DNA of 64,000 nt from Amycolatopsis acididurans. Lineage in GTDB: Bacteria; Actinomycetota; Actinomycetes; Mycobacteriales; Pseudonocardiaceae. The stretch covers positions 107,111 to 171,110 of the forward strand of contig NZ_JAAXLS010000012.1 of assembly GCF_012328925.1 (NCBI RefSeq). Reading direction: 5' to 3'. This document shows positions 1-7,463 of the stretch, one piece after another (within the stretch, counting starts at the first letter, position 1; each line of letters starts with the position of its first letter). The position numbers were made by a program, and so were the translations under genes. Below the pieces are notes generated by a model. It did not search any database. It had not been told where the DNA came from and saw nothing but the letters and a program-made list of their open reading frames with translations.

Positions 1-360
1 TACAGCGACATCCTGGCACACCGCGCGGTGCCGGCGTCGCCGGTCAAGCGCCGCGAGGCGCAGGACCTCCTGCACGCCACCCCCGACGATGCGCACACCG
101 AGGGCTCGATCGCGCGCAGTGTGGACGTGAGCCTGCGCTCGTTGCAGCAGGCCTTTCATGGTCACCTGGGCCGATCGGTCGGTGAGTACCTCGCCGACGT
201 TCGCCTGCGCCGGGCCAGGGAGGAACTGTTGCAGGCCGCTCCGTACGAAACCACCGTGCGCGCCGTGGCCGCACGCTGGGGCTTCGTCGAACCCAACTTC
301 AGCCTGCGCTTCATCGCGACGTACGGCGAATGGCCCATCGACACCCTCCGAGGGCGCTGA
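1..360 (+). CDS. AraC-family transcriptional regulator, C-terminal part (5' end outside window)
   Basis: The frame is open from the first base and ends at TGA 358-360, so only the last 119 or so residues are present. They hold an AraC/XylS DNA-binding domain with two helix-turn-helix units: the first runs through 'SVDVSLRSLQQAF' and the second through 'TVRAVAARWGF'. The sensor half lies upstream of the window. The domain resembles the C-terminus of the regulator at 6035-7027, so the two are probably paralogues. A second AraC-like gene follows after 3 bp and is likely co-transcribed. The effector and targets cannot be told from this fragment. Confidence 0.85.
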   Translation, partial: YSDILAHRAVPASPVKRREAQDLLHATPDDAHTEGSIARSVDVSLRSLQQAFHGHLGRSVGEYLADVRLRRAREELLQAAPYETTVRAVAARWGFVEPNFSLRFIATYGEWPIDTLRGR

Positions 361-363
361 ACG

Positions 364-1173
364 ATGAAAGACAACGCATTCTCCTACGCCCGAACCTCCG
401 ACGAGGGGATGGCGCGGGCGTACGCGATGCCGATACTCGGTGCGCATCACCTGTGCGTCAACGGAAATCACGAACGCTTCGACATGCGGATGAGCGCGGT
501 GCGAGGTCTTTCGACGACCGCGGGAAGCCTCGCCTACAGCACCGAGGTCCGCGTCGTCCTGGAGCCGGCGCGGACGCACTACCTCGTACTGATCGTGTTC
601 GCCGGCCGGGCCGTGTTCGGCTACCGCGGCGGATACGTGGATGCGCGAATCAGCGACGTGCTCGCGTTGTCCCCGGAGCAGGCGGCGGAGCTGACGTTGT
701 CGGCGGACTGCGCGTTGCGGATCGTGCGGATCAACCCGGCGCTGGTCCGGCATCGGATCGCCACACTGGTTCCGGGTGCGGCCGGGGAGACCGTGGTCTT
801 CGAACCACGCTCGTGCGCACTGGGCGGGGCGAGTGATGCCGTCACGAAGAGCGTGCGGCGGCTGCTCAGCGATCTGCCGGAGGACCCGTTCCGCCCGGCG
901 TCCGAGCGGTCCTTTGTGGACTGGTTGGTGCGGCATCAACCGAACCAGTTCTCGCGGCGACTGGGCGATCCGGCGTATGCCGACGGGATCGTGCCGTTCG
1001 CCAAGGTGGTCATGCCGCTCGAGCAGAAGGAGCTCTCGGAGCATGCCGCCGAACTCGGAGTAGGCGAAGCGGACCTGGACGCCGCTTTCGTGCGGGAGAC
1101 GGGTGCTTCGGCGGCCGAATACCTCGCCGGCGCCGCGAGGCGCAAACGGCGCTGGTTCCGGCGTCGCGGCTAA
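364..1173 (+). CDS. AraC-like sensor protein with shortened DNA-binding domain
   Basis: Encodes 269 aa from ATG 364, three bases after the preceding AraC gene. Residues up to about 170 look like the cupin-type AraC_binding_2 sensor domain. Near the C-terminus only one helix-turn-helix can be seen ('LSEHAAELGVGEADLDAAF', then 'ASAAEYLAGA'). The protein then ends in a very basic tail, RRKRRWFRRRG, where the second HTH should be. AraC regulators normally need both HTH units, so this may be a decayed copy, or a partner that works by heterodimerising with the neighbouring AraC protein. The 3' end overlaps the convergent GNAT gene by 4 bp. Confidence 0.65.
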   Translation: MKDNAFSYARTSDEGMARAYAMPILGAHHLCVNGNHERFDMRMSAVRGLSTTAGSLAYSTEVRVVLEPARTHYLVLIVFAGRAVFGYRGGYVDARISDVLALSPEQAAELTLSADCALRIVRINPALVRHRIATLVPGAAGETVVFEPRSCALGGASDAVTKSVRRLLSDLPEDPFRPASERSFVDWLVRHQPNQFSRRLGDPAYADGIVPFAKVVMPLEQKELSEHAAELGVGEADLDAAFVRETGASAAEYLAGAARRKRRWFRRRG

Positions 1174-1823
1174 CTTTCCTTGGCTTCGGACTCCGGCCAC
1201 CACTGATCGAGGATCTCCATTCGCGCGTCGAGCAGGGCCGGGTTTCGCAGATCGACGATGTGCACGCCGTTCCAGCGGCGGAAGCCGACCCGTTCGAGCA
1301 TCGAACCCGCGCGCACGCTCGCGAGTTCCGCCGACACCCGATCGCCCGAGCATCGGAAATCCAGCGGCGAAACGCGGCAGGCGCCGATGCGTGCGTCCGG
1401 GGTCAGGATCCGCAGCGAACTCGCGATCAGCGCCGTACCGAGGCCGTGTCCGCGCCACGGTTCGGCCAGTTCCACCCGGCGCAGGATGAGCATCCGCGGC
1501 GGGCCGGGACTCAGCGTGGCATCCAGTTCCGGGTGCAGTCTGCCCTTGTCCGGATCGATGACGGTCTCGGCGATGAACTCCAGCGCCCATTCGCCAAGGA
1601 CGACCGAGTCCAGCAGGTTGCGTTCCTTCGTGAGGTCGGCGATCACGAGCGAGACGTCGCCGACGTGCCGGAATTCATCGGGACAGGGATCTAGGAGTGT
1701 GATGTCGGCGGACGCATGCCATTGTTCGGGCTGCTCGTCCTCGTCGTCTATCTGCCACCAGAAACGGCGATGCGAGAGTGTCAGCTCAATGGAAAGTGGA
1801 TTCGCGGGTAGATCAGGAACCAC
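1170..1823 (-). CDS. GNAT-family N-acetyltransferase-like protein
   Basis: Encodes 217 aa from GTG 1823. The segment 'VELAEPWRGHGLGTALIASSL' carries the acetyl-CoA pyrophosphate-binding signature R-G-x-G-x-G/A of the GNAT fold. The N-terminal 90 residues are acidic and Trp-rich and do not match anything I recognise, so the substrate is unknown. The gene is convergent with, and overlaps by 4 bp, the AraC-like gene at 364-1173. A perfect 12-bp palindrome lies about 120 bp upstream. Family membership is moderately secure and the substrate is not inferable. Confidence 0.6.
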   Translation of the reverse strand: MVPDLPANPLSIELTLSHRRFWWQIDDEDEQPEQWHASADITLLDPCPDEFRHVGDVSLVIADLTKERNLLDSVVLGEWALEFIAETVIDPDKGRLHPELDATLSPGPPRMLILRRVELAEPWRGHGLGTALIASSLRILTPDARIGACRVSPLDFRCSGDRVSAELASVRAGSMLERVGFRRWNGVHIVDLRNPALLDARMEILDQWWPESEAKES

Positions 1824-1944
1824 GAGTCAGGCACCAAATCGACGAGGGTTGCACGTGCATTTGCGAGAGCATTCCGGCGAGGCCGGTCTTTCTCCGTTTG
1901 CGGGCACACCGCGAATCGTGAGTACACGTACGCGGTGAGTCAAT

Positions 1945-1956
1945 AGGGTTAACCCT
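1945..1956. promoter_or_regulatory. 12-bp perfect palindrome AGGGTTAACCCT
   Basis: AGGGTTAACCCT is self-complementary and lies between the 3' end of the GntR gene and the start of the GNAT gene, on the promoter side of the GNAT gene. The same 169-bp interval also has TGCACGTGCA (1851-1860). Either could be an operator, possibly for the neighbouring GntR regulator. No binding data support this. Confidence 0.35.
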
Positions 1957-1992
1957 GCAGGGGCAGAATTGGGACCCTTCAGGCAAATTTTG

Positions 1993-2274
1993 TCACCAGG
2001 ATGTTTCATTGTGCACCGATCTGCGGGAATCCGCAACATAAGTTCCCTTGGACCTGATGGTGATTACCAGTCCGCGGTATCGCAACAAGCGGGTCGCGTG
2101 CCGGGCCGTGCCGAGCGAGACGCCGTACTCATCCGCCAGTCGCCGTTCCGACGGCAGCGGTGTATTCGGCGTCAATTCCCCGGCCTCGATCCGAGCCGCG
2201 AGGTGATTCGCCATCATCTCGTAGAGGTAGCCCGGTGTGTCCCCGGGCTCAAATTTGGGCACGGCCACGTACAT
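1993..2274 (-). CDS. GntR-family transcriptional regulator, DNA-binding domain only
   Basis: About 93 aa if started at ATG 2274; the frame is open upstream to a GTG at 2385. The winged-helix motif 'LPSERRLADEYGVSLGTARHATRLLRYRGLV' is classic GntR, followed by the wing 'GTYVAD'. There is no effector-binding domain, so this is a stand-alone HTH of the short YtrA-like type or a truncated gene. I prefer ATG 2274 because the HTH begins a normal distance after it and the extra N-terminal residues are unlike protein, but no good Shine-Dalgarno supports either start. Targets are unknown. Confidence 0.7.
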   Translation of the reverse strand: MYVAVPKFEPGDTPGYLYEMMANHLAARIEAGELTPNTPLPSERRLADEYGVSLGTARHATRLLRYRGLVITIRSKGTYVADSRRSVHNETSW

Positions 2275-2614
2275 GACCGTAGGAGGGGCTTGAACTGCGT
2301 TCTTTCGCGGACGCGCAAGCGTGCGGCATGCCGCGCGAAGACTTGGTTGTGGATGGAATTCCTTCACCTTTTCGCGGAAGTCCACACTAAATGGTGGAGC
2401 TGAAAGGCTTTCACGTAGAACCTTTCGTGCTCGCGGCGATACGTAGCGATGTAAACCTATGCAGGCAGCTGAAGGTCACGTATGCTCAAACGTGAAGGCA
2501 CGACGAGCTGGTTTCATGTTGTGCTTGCCCGGCGCCCAGCCCTCCCCCTCGGGGCGCCGTGGCACGGGGCCCCGGTGCACCAACCCCCTGGCGCCGGGGC
2601 CCTTCTCAGAGGGG
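2275..2614. other. Intergenic region upstream of GntR and downstream of EAL-GGDEF gene
   Basis: I see no convincing gene here. The left third is comparatively AT-rich and is the presumed promoter of the GntR gene. The right part has two hairpins: GGCGCCC/GGGCGCC (2531-2537 and 2552-2558) and the larger one listed separately at 2567-2602. Confidence 0.5.
2567..2602 (-). terminator. Hairpin terminator of the EAL-GGDEF gene
   Basis: Perfect 9-bp arms GGGCCCCGG (2567-2575) and CCGGGGCCC (2594-2602) lie 13 bp beyond the stop codon of the minus-strand EAL-GGDEF gene. There is no clear T-run, which is usual for high-GC actinobacterial terminators. Confidence 0.5.
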
Positions 2615-4303
2615 TTATCGCGCCGGTGAGGGTCTCGCCGGCTGGTCCGAGCCGCGCAGGATCTCGACCCGGTCGCTGCCCGGCCAGCCGTTCACCCAGC
2701 TGGATCCCTCGACGTGCTTGGCGTGTTTCTTCAGCGGTGCCAGCAACCGCGAAACGTCGCGGTACGACCTGGCCTTGCCGCCGGCGCAGACCATGGTCGC
2801 GAGCGACACCGTCACCGGCAGCCCCTCCGCGGACCACGGGGCGTCGAGCAACGTGTCGGCGACCGTGGTGATCTCGTCGATATCGCACGCGATGAGGAAG
2901 TCGTCGCCGCCGACGTGGCTCACCGTCACGCTGCGCAGCTTGGCGCCGAGATCGGTGAGCGCGCGGCCCAGCGAACGGATCAGATCATCGCCGGCGGCGA
3001 ACCCGGCGGTGTCGTTGACCTTCTTGAACGAGTCGACGTCGAGCCAGGCGACCACCGTCGGACTGCCCGCCTCGAGCCTGCGGTCGACCTCGCGCGCCAC
3101 CGCGTCGCTGCCGGGGAGCCGGGTGAGCGGGTTCAGCGCCGCGGCCTCCTCGATCTTGGCCTCGGCCACGCCGCGCACGATCTCGTTCACGATCACCACG
3201 CCGACGCACTTGCCCACGTCGTCGATCACCACGATGTCGTCGCCGCTGCGCGCGAGATCGGTGTCGGCGACCAGGTCGAGAAGCTCGAGCGCGCCCGCGT
3301 TGGCCCGGATCGTGTTCGGCGCGTCCGCCAGCCGGGCGGCCGGTTTGTGCGCGTGCAATGCGTGCCCGAACGGACCGGTCATCTCGAGCAGGAAGCGGCT
3401 ACGGTCGATCGACCAGCGTGGCCGTCCCTGCCCGTCCAGTCCGACGATGCCGGTCGGCGCGTCGTGATCGAGCAGGACGTTGCGTACCTCCTCGCAGGTC
3501 GCCGTTTCGGGCAGGGTCGTCGCGGGCCGCAGGAAGTCCCGTACCCGCGGGCTGTTCGGCCGGGCGACGACGGTCTCGGGCTGGACAGCGGTCGTGGACG
3601 TCGCCGACTTGAGCGGGACGGTGCCTTCGCGGGCCGGTGCGAACAGGTTGCCCTGCACGATCCGGATGCCGAGCTGCCGCACGGTCGCGAGCTGCTCCTC
3701 GGTCTCGATCCCGGTCGCGACCAGGCGGATGTCGGTTCGGGCGGTGAAGTGCACCAGCGCCTCGACCAGTGCGACCGTGGATCTGTCGGCAGGCAGCCTG
3801 CGCAGCGTCGTCCGGTCGAGCTTGATCAGGTGCGGCCGGGCCTCGGCCAGCAGGTTGAGCGGGATGTCGCCCGAGCCGAGGTTGTCGAAGGCCAGCCGGA
3901 AACCCAGTTCGCTGAACCGGCGCGCGCCGGCCAGCAGCGCCTTCGGGGACACGCCGTGGAACGGCGAGCCGATCTCGAGCACCACCTCCCGGGCGCGGCG
4001 CCCCGCCTTGCCGAGCGCCTCCATCAGCGTGTCGAGCACCAGTTGCGGCGCGGCGGCGGACAGCGCGGTCAGGTTGAGATGCAGCGGAAGCAGCGTTTCG
4101 TGCGACGCGTCCTCCAGGACGGCACGGGCGGCGAGCGCGGCATCGACCGTCACCAGCCGGCCCTTGCGCATGGCGTAGCGGAGCAGCTCCTGAACCCTGC
4201 CCGAGGCAGGCCGGGCCAACGCCTCAACCCCGACTGTGCCGCCCGTGTGCAGGCTGTACAGCGGTTGAAACGCGAAGCTGACCTGCTCGACCGCTACTTC
4301 CAC
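2615..4303 (-). CDS. EAL - CBS-like - GGDEF protein, probably catalytically degenerate
   Basis: Encodes 562 aa from GTG 4303. An N-terminal EAL domain (about 1-230; signature E27-A-L-A-R31) is followed by a CBS-like region (about 255-385) and a C-terminal GGDEF domain (about 390-540, starting 'NPLTRLPG'). There is no membrane segment. The order is the reverse of common c-di-GMP enzymes. Several catalytic positions deviate: the glutamate in the second EAL metal motif is missing ('LEIGS'), DDFG reads 'FDNLGSG', the AEGVE loop reads 'ATGIE', and the GGDEF loop reads G-G-D-D-F with no RxxD inhibitory site before it. It is more likely a c-di-GMP- or nucleotide-binding sensor than an active enzyme (inference). 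It is divergent from the tryptophanase block. Confidence 0.8.
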   Translation of the reverse strand: MEVAVEQVSFAFQPLYSLHTGGTVGVEALARPASGRVQELLRYAMRKGRLVTVDAALAARAVLEDASHETLLPLHLNLTALSAAAPQLVLDTLMEALGKAGRRAREVVLEIGSPFHGVSPKALLAGARRFSELGFRLAFDNLGSGDIPLNLLAEARPHLIKLDRTTLRRLPADRSTVALVEALVHFTARTDIRLVATGIETEEQLATVRQLGIRIVQGNLFAPAREGTVPLKSATSTTAVQPETVVARPNSPRVRDFLRPATTLPETATCEEVRNVLLDHDAPTGIVGLDGQGRPRWSIDRSRFLLEMTGPFGHALHAHKPAARLADAPNTIRANAGALELLDLVADTDLARSGDDIVVIDDVGKCVGVVIVNEIVRGVAEAKIEEAAALNPLTRLPGSDAVAREVDRRLEAGSPTVVAWLDVDSFKKVNDTAGFAAGDDLIRSLGRALTDLGAKLRSVTVSHVGGDDFLIACDIDEITTVADTLLDAPWSAEGLPVTVSLATMVCAGGKARSYRDVSRLLAPLKKHAKHVEGSSWVNGWPGSDRVEILRGSDQPARPSPAR

Positions 4304-4504
4304 GGCTCAAATCTTCGCTCGTCGCATATGGACCTTCGTTTAATTGTGGCTCGATAGTTACCCGCGAATAACGTTCAGATAAATATTGTGGCGAAGGTCA
4401 CGTCGAATATTTGCCGACTGTCCACCTTGAACTGGCCCCTACCGCGGCTCGTACCGACCCAGCACTCTGGAGAGACTGGCCCGCACTGGTGCGAGGAGGC
4501 ATGG
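4304..4504 (+). promoter_or_regulatory. AT-rich divergent promoter region before the lyase/radical SAM block
   Basis: This 200-bp gap is visibly richer in A and T than its surroundings (TTTAATTG, GATAAATATTG, GAATATTTG) and separates the divergent EAL-GGDEF and tryptophanase-family genes. It must hold promoters for both. I cannot assign -35/-10 boxes with confidence. A strong ribosome binding site GAGGAGG at 4493-4499 fixes the GTG start at 4505. Confidence 0.45.
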
Positions 4505-5872
4505 GTGCCGTCTTTCATGGAGCCGTTCCGAATCAAGGCAGTAGAACCGATTCCCTTTCCTGGACCGGATGAGCGCCGCGCGGCGCTGGTCGCCGCCGGC
4601 TACAACCTCTTCCGGGTCCCGTCCCGTCTTATCACCATTGACCTGCTCACCGATTCAGGGACCGCGGCGATGTCCGCCGCACAGTGGTCGGCATTACTGT
4701 CCGGTGACGAGTCCTACGCCGGTGCTCGTTCATTCGAGCGATTTGAAGTCGTTGTTCAGGAGTTGACCGGTTACTCGGAGGTACTGCCGGTTCATCAGGG
4801 CCGGGCGGCCGAGCGAATTCTGCTGCATGCCCTTCTCGGCCTCGGTGACCTTTGTGTGAGCAATACGCACTTCGACAGCACGCGGGCGAGCGTCGAGGCG
4901 GCCGGTGCGCACGCCCTCGACCTGCCCGCGCCGGTCGAGGACGACGTGGCCGACCCCTTCGGTGGCGACATCGACACCAAGGCGCTGCGCGAGCTGCTCG
5001 CGGGCACGTCCGGTCCACGGGTCCGCTGCGTCGTGCTGACGGTCACCAACAATGCCAACGGTGGTCAGCCCGTCTCGCTGCCGAATATCGTCGCGACGCG
5101 GAACCTGTGCGACAAATACGGCATTCCGCTGTACCTGGACGCTTCGCGATTCGCGGAGAACGCCTATTTGATCACCGAACGCGATCCGGCGCATGCGAAA
5201 TCGACGCCCCGCGAGGTCGCGCACGCGATGTTCGAACTGGCCGACGGATGCTGGGCGAGCCTGAAGAAGGACGGCATCGCCAACATCGGCGGGCTCATCG
5301 CACTGCGGGACGCGCCGCTCGCGGACCGGCTGCGAGAGCAGGTGATCGCGTTCGAAGGGTTTCCCACCTACGGTGGTCTCGCCGGGCGCGATCTGGAGGC
5401 GCTGGCGCAGGGCCTCATCGAGGTCACCGACGCCGACTATCTGCGGTACCGGGCGGAATCCGCCCGGTGGTTCGGTGAGCAGCTCGGCCTCGCGGGCCTG
5501 CCGGTGCTGCAGCCCACGGGATGCCACGCCGTGTATGCCGACGCCGGATTGTTGCTCGATCACATTCCGGCGCAACAGCTGCCCGCGACGGCCTTCGCGA
5601 ACGAGTTGTACCTGGCAGGCGGGGTGCGGGTGTGCGAGCTCGGAACTCTCGTCTTCGGCCGTCGCGATCCCGGCGGCGGTGCGGATCTGCCCGCGCCGCG
5701 CGAACTCGTCCGGTTCGCGCTGCCGCGGCGCGTGTACACGGCGAGCCACCTGGAATACGTCGTGGACGTGACGGAGGAGGTATGTGCCAAGGCGGAGGCC
5801 CTGCGGGGTTACCGGATCGCGCGCCAGGGTGGGGCGATGCGCCAATTCACGGCCACACTGGAACCGCTGTAG
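4505..5872 (+). CDS. Tryptophanase / tyrosine phenol-lyase family beta-eliminating lyase (PLP)
   Basis: Encodes 455 aa from GTG 4505, 5 nt after GAGGAGG; E. coli TnaA has 471. It aligns end to end with TnaA: 'EPFRIKAVEP' at the N-terminus, 'GDESYAGARS' (Y71), 'HQGRAAE', 'DASRFAENAY', the Schiff-base lysine K255 in 'SLKKDG', and 'EGFPTYGGL'. Substrate-pocket residues favour an indole: 'HFDST' has Asp124 as in tryptophanase (tyrosine phenol-lyase has Thr), and Leu379 stands where the lyase has its phenol-binding Arg381. But the catalytic His463 of tryptophanase is Gln447 ('MRQFTA'). Expected reaction: an indolyl amino acid to indole, pyruvate and ammonia. The radical SAM enzyme two genes downstream suggests a C-methylated tryptophan as possible substrate (inference). 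Confidence 0.9.
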   Translation: MPSFMEPFRIKAVEPIPFPGPDERRAALVAAGYNLFRVPSRLITIDLLTDSGTAAMSAAQWSALLSGDESYAGARSFERFEVVVQELTGYSEVLPVHQGRAAERILLHALLGLGDLCVSNTHFDSTRASVEAAGAHALDLPAPVEDDVADPFGGDIDTKALRELLAGTSGPRVRCVVLTVTNNANGGQPVSLPNIVATRNLCDKYGIPLYLDASRFAENAYLITERDPAHAKSTPREVAHAMFELADGCWASLKKDGIANIGGLIALRDAPLADRLREQVIAFEGFPTYGGLAGRDLEALAQGLIEVTDADYLRYRAESARWFGEQLGLAGLPVLQPTGCHAVYADAGLLLDHIPAQQLPATAFANELYLAGGVRVCELGTLVFGRRDPGGGADLPAPRELVRFALPRRVYTASHLEYVVDVTEEVCAKAEALRGYRIARQGGAMRQFTATLEPL

Positions 5873-5901
5873 ATCGCGAGTTGGTATTCAACCCGTAACG
5901 C

Positions 5902-5916
5902 ACTGCAAGTTGCAGT
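5902..5916. promoter_or_regulatory. Perfect 15-bp dyad ACTGCAA-g-TTGCAGT
   Basis: ACTGCAAGTTGCAGT lies 30 bp past the lyase stop codon and about 120 bp before the AraC start. It has no T-run, so an operator is more likely than a terminator. The AraC or XRE protein encoded downstream are candidate ligands. Confidence 0.4.
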
Positions 5917-6034
5917 CCGCAAAGTCCACCCATTTGCCGGTACTTCCGTCGCGGAAAAGGGCAGACAGTATGTGGTGGAGGTGTTTGGGAGTCGACCTCA
6001 CCTGGAAACCTCGACAACCGACTGCCCGGGACGA

Positions 6035-7027
6035 ATGACCGCGTTACCACTCGAGAACTACAAATTATTCGAGTCCAGAGATCTAGACGAGACTCGGGAG
6101 CAGGTTGGCAAGATCTTCTGTCCGCACCGCCTGGATGTCGTCGGACGACGGCCGCAACTCGATGCCAGATTGCATTGCCGTCGCCTGCGCAATGTGGCGG
6201 TAACATATGTCTCCTATGGTGAGGACGCCCGGGTCACTCCCGGTGAGCTGGAAGCATTCTTCGCCGTCCTGGCGCCCGCTACGGGAAAGGGTACCTATCA
6301 GTGCGGCTCCGAGCACGCGCAAACGGATCAGAACAATATTTGTATAGCAACTCCCACCGAATCTTTGGCCATGCGTCTTTCCGCCGACTGCGGAAACGTG
6401 GTCTACCGCATCGAGCGGGCCGCCGTGGAGGCGCGACTGTCCGAGATGATCGACGGTCCGCTGCGTGAGCCCATCCGGTTCCAGCTCGGCATGGATGTCA
6501 CGCGAGGATTCGCACGCAGCTGGTACAGCGCACTTCGTGCCGCGGTGTCCGATCTGGACTCCGGCGACACGATGCTGACGCACCCGTTGTGGATGGAGCA
6601 GTTCGAGCAAAGCCTGATCACCGGTTTGTTGCTGGCCCAACCGCACAACTACAGCGCGATGCTCTCCGGTGACGATCGCCCGGTGCCGTCCCGCCTGCTC
6701 GGCGTCGTCGTCGACATGATCGAGGGGCACCCGGAATGGGCGCACACGACGACGAGCCTGGCCAGGCAGGCGGGAGTCAGCGTACGGGCGCTGCAGAAGG
6801 CTTTTCGTGAACAGCTGGACAGTTCGCCGAGCGAGTACCTGCGCGGCGTACGCCTGCAGCGCGTCCACGACGAGTTGTGCGCGGCGCAATTCGACGCCAC
6901 GACAGTCGGCGAGATCGCGAGTAAATGGGGCATGCCACACCATGGTCGTTTCGCGGCGGTGTACCGGCAGCGATTCGGCGAGTCACCCAAGCAAACCCTT
7001 GCCCGCCAGCATGCACGAAGGGGATAG
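6035..7027 (+). CDS. AraC-family transcriptional regulator
   Basis: Encodes 330 aa from ATG 6035 (GGGA upstream). The N-terminal half is an AraC_binding_2 sensor domain with the typical opening 'YKLFESRDLDETREQVGKIF' followed by CPH. The C-terminal 100 residues hold both HTH units ('TSLARQAGVSVRALQKAF' and 'VGEIASKWGM'). It sits between the tryptophanase-family gene (162 bp upstream) and the XRE gene (54 bp downstream) on the same strand, so it most likely controls this block, perhaps responding to an indole or tryptophan derivative (inference). It is a probable paralogue of the partial AraC at the window start. Confidence 0.88.
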   Translation: MTALPLENYKLFESRDLDETREQVGKIFCPHRLDVVGRRPQLDARLHCRRLRNVAVTYVSYGEDARVTPGELEAFFAVLAPATGKGTYQCGSEHAQTDQNNICIATPTESLAMRLSADCGNVVYRIERAAVEARLSEMIDGPLREPIRFQLGMDVTRGFARSWYSALRAAVSDLDSGDTMLTHPLWMEQFEQSLITGLLLAQPHNYSAMLSGDDRPVPSRLLGVVVDMIEGHPEWAHTTTSLARQAGVSVRALQKAFREQLDSSPSEYLRGVRLQRVHDELCAAQFDATTVGEIASKWGMPHHGRFAAVYRQRFGESPKQTLARQHARRG

Positions 7028-7047
7028 AAGTGTACGTGAAACGGATC

Positions 7048-7065
7048 GCCGGCCTGTTCGCCGGC
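7048..7065 (+). terminator. Small hairpin after the AraC gene
   Basis: GCCGGC-ctgttc-GCCGGC lies 20 bp past the AraC stop and 15 bp before the XRE start. The stem is only 6 bp with no T-run, so it is a weak attenuator at best. Confidence 0.25.
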
Positions 7066-7080
7066 TTCTAACGTCGAGTC

Positions 7081-7380
7081 ATGTTGACCCGCGAGAATGC
7101 CTTGGCGTCTCGTAACAGGCCCGGTGACAGCCTGCCCATCGGACGGCTCATCCGGTCGACTCGCCATGAGCACGGACTGACACAGTATGACCTGGCCGAT
7201 GCGCTCGTCGCCGTGTCGGGCAACGAAAGCCTGGGACGCGACGAGGTTTCCCGCTGGGAGCGCGGCAAACGCGTTCCCGGTCCCTACTGGCAGGGTTGGC
7301 TCAGCTCGGTGCTGGGAATCGCACCGGAACGGCTGCGCGCGTCCGCGCGGCTGGCCAAGGAGCTGAGGTGGCACCAATGA
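7081..7380 (+). CDS. XRE-family helix-turn-helix regulator (small)
   Basis: Encodes 99 aa from ATG 7081. Residues about 20-80 form a Cro/C1-type HTH: 'IGRLIRSTRHEHGLTQYDLADAL' then 'GRDEVSRWERGKRVPG'. There is no extra sensor domain. It lies between the AraC regulator and the cobalamin-dependent radical SAM gene, all on the same strand. The short spacers (53 and 83 bp) suggest one transcription unit. It probably gives local repression of the block (inference). Confidence 0.82.
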   Translation: MLTRENALASRNRPGDSLPIGRLIRSTRHEHGLTQYDLADALVAVSGNESLGRDEVSRWERGKRVPGPYWQGWLSSVLGIAPERLRASARLAKELRWHQ

Positions 7381-7463
7381 AACTGGCCCCCTGATTTTCG
7401 TTCCACTCCCAGTCACACTTCTTCCCACGGGGAGATCGTTGCTGTCACCGGGAGTCGGAGTAA

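Noticed and set aside
4505..5872. Tyrosine phenol-lyase as the function of the PLP lyase
   Set aside because: The phenol-binding Arg is Leu and the Thr of the 'FTTT' segment is Asp as in tryptophanase, so an indole substrate fits better.
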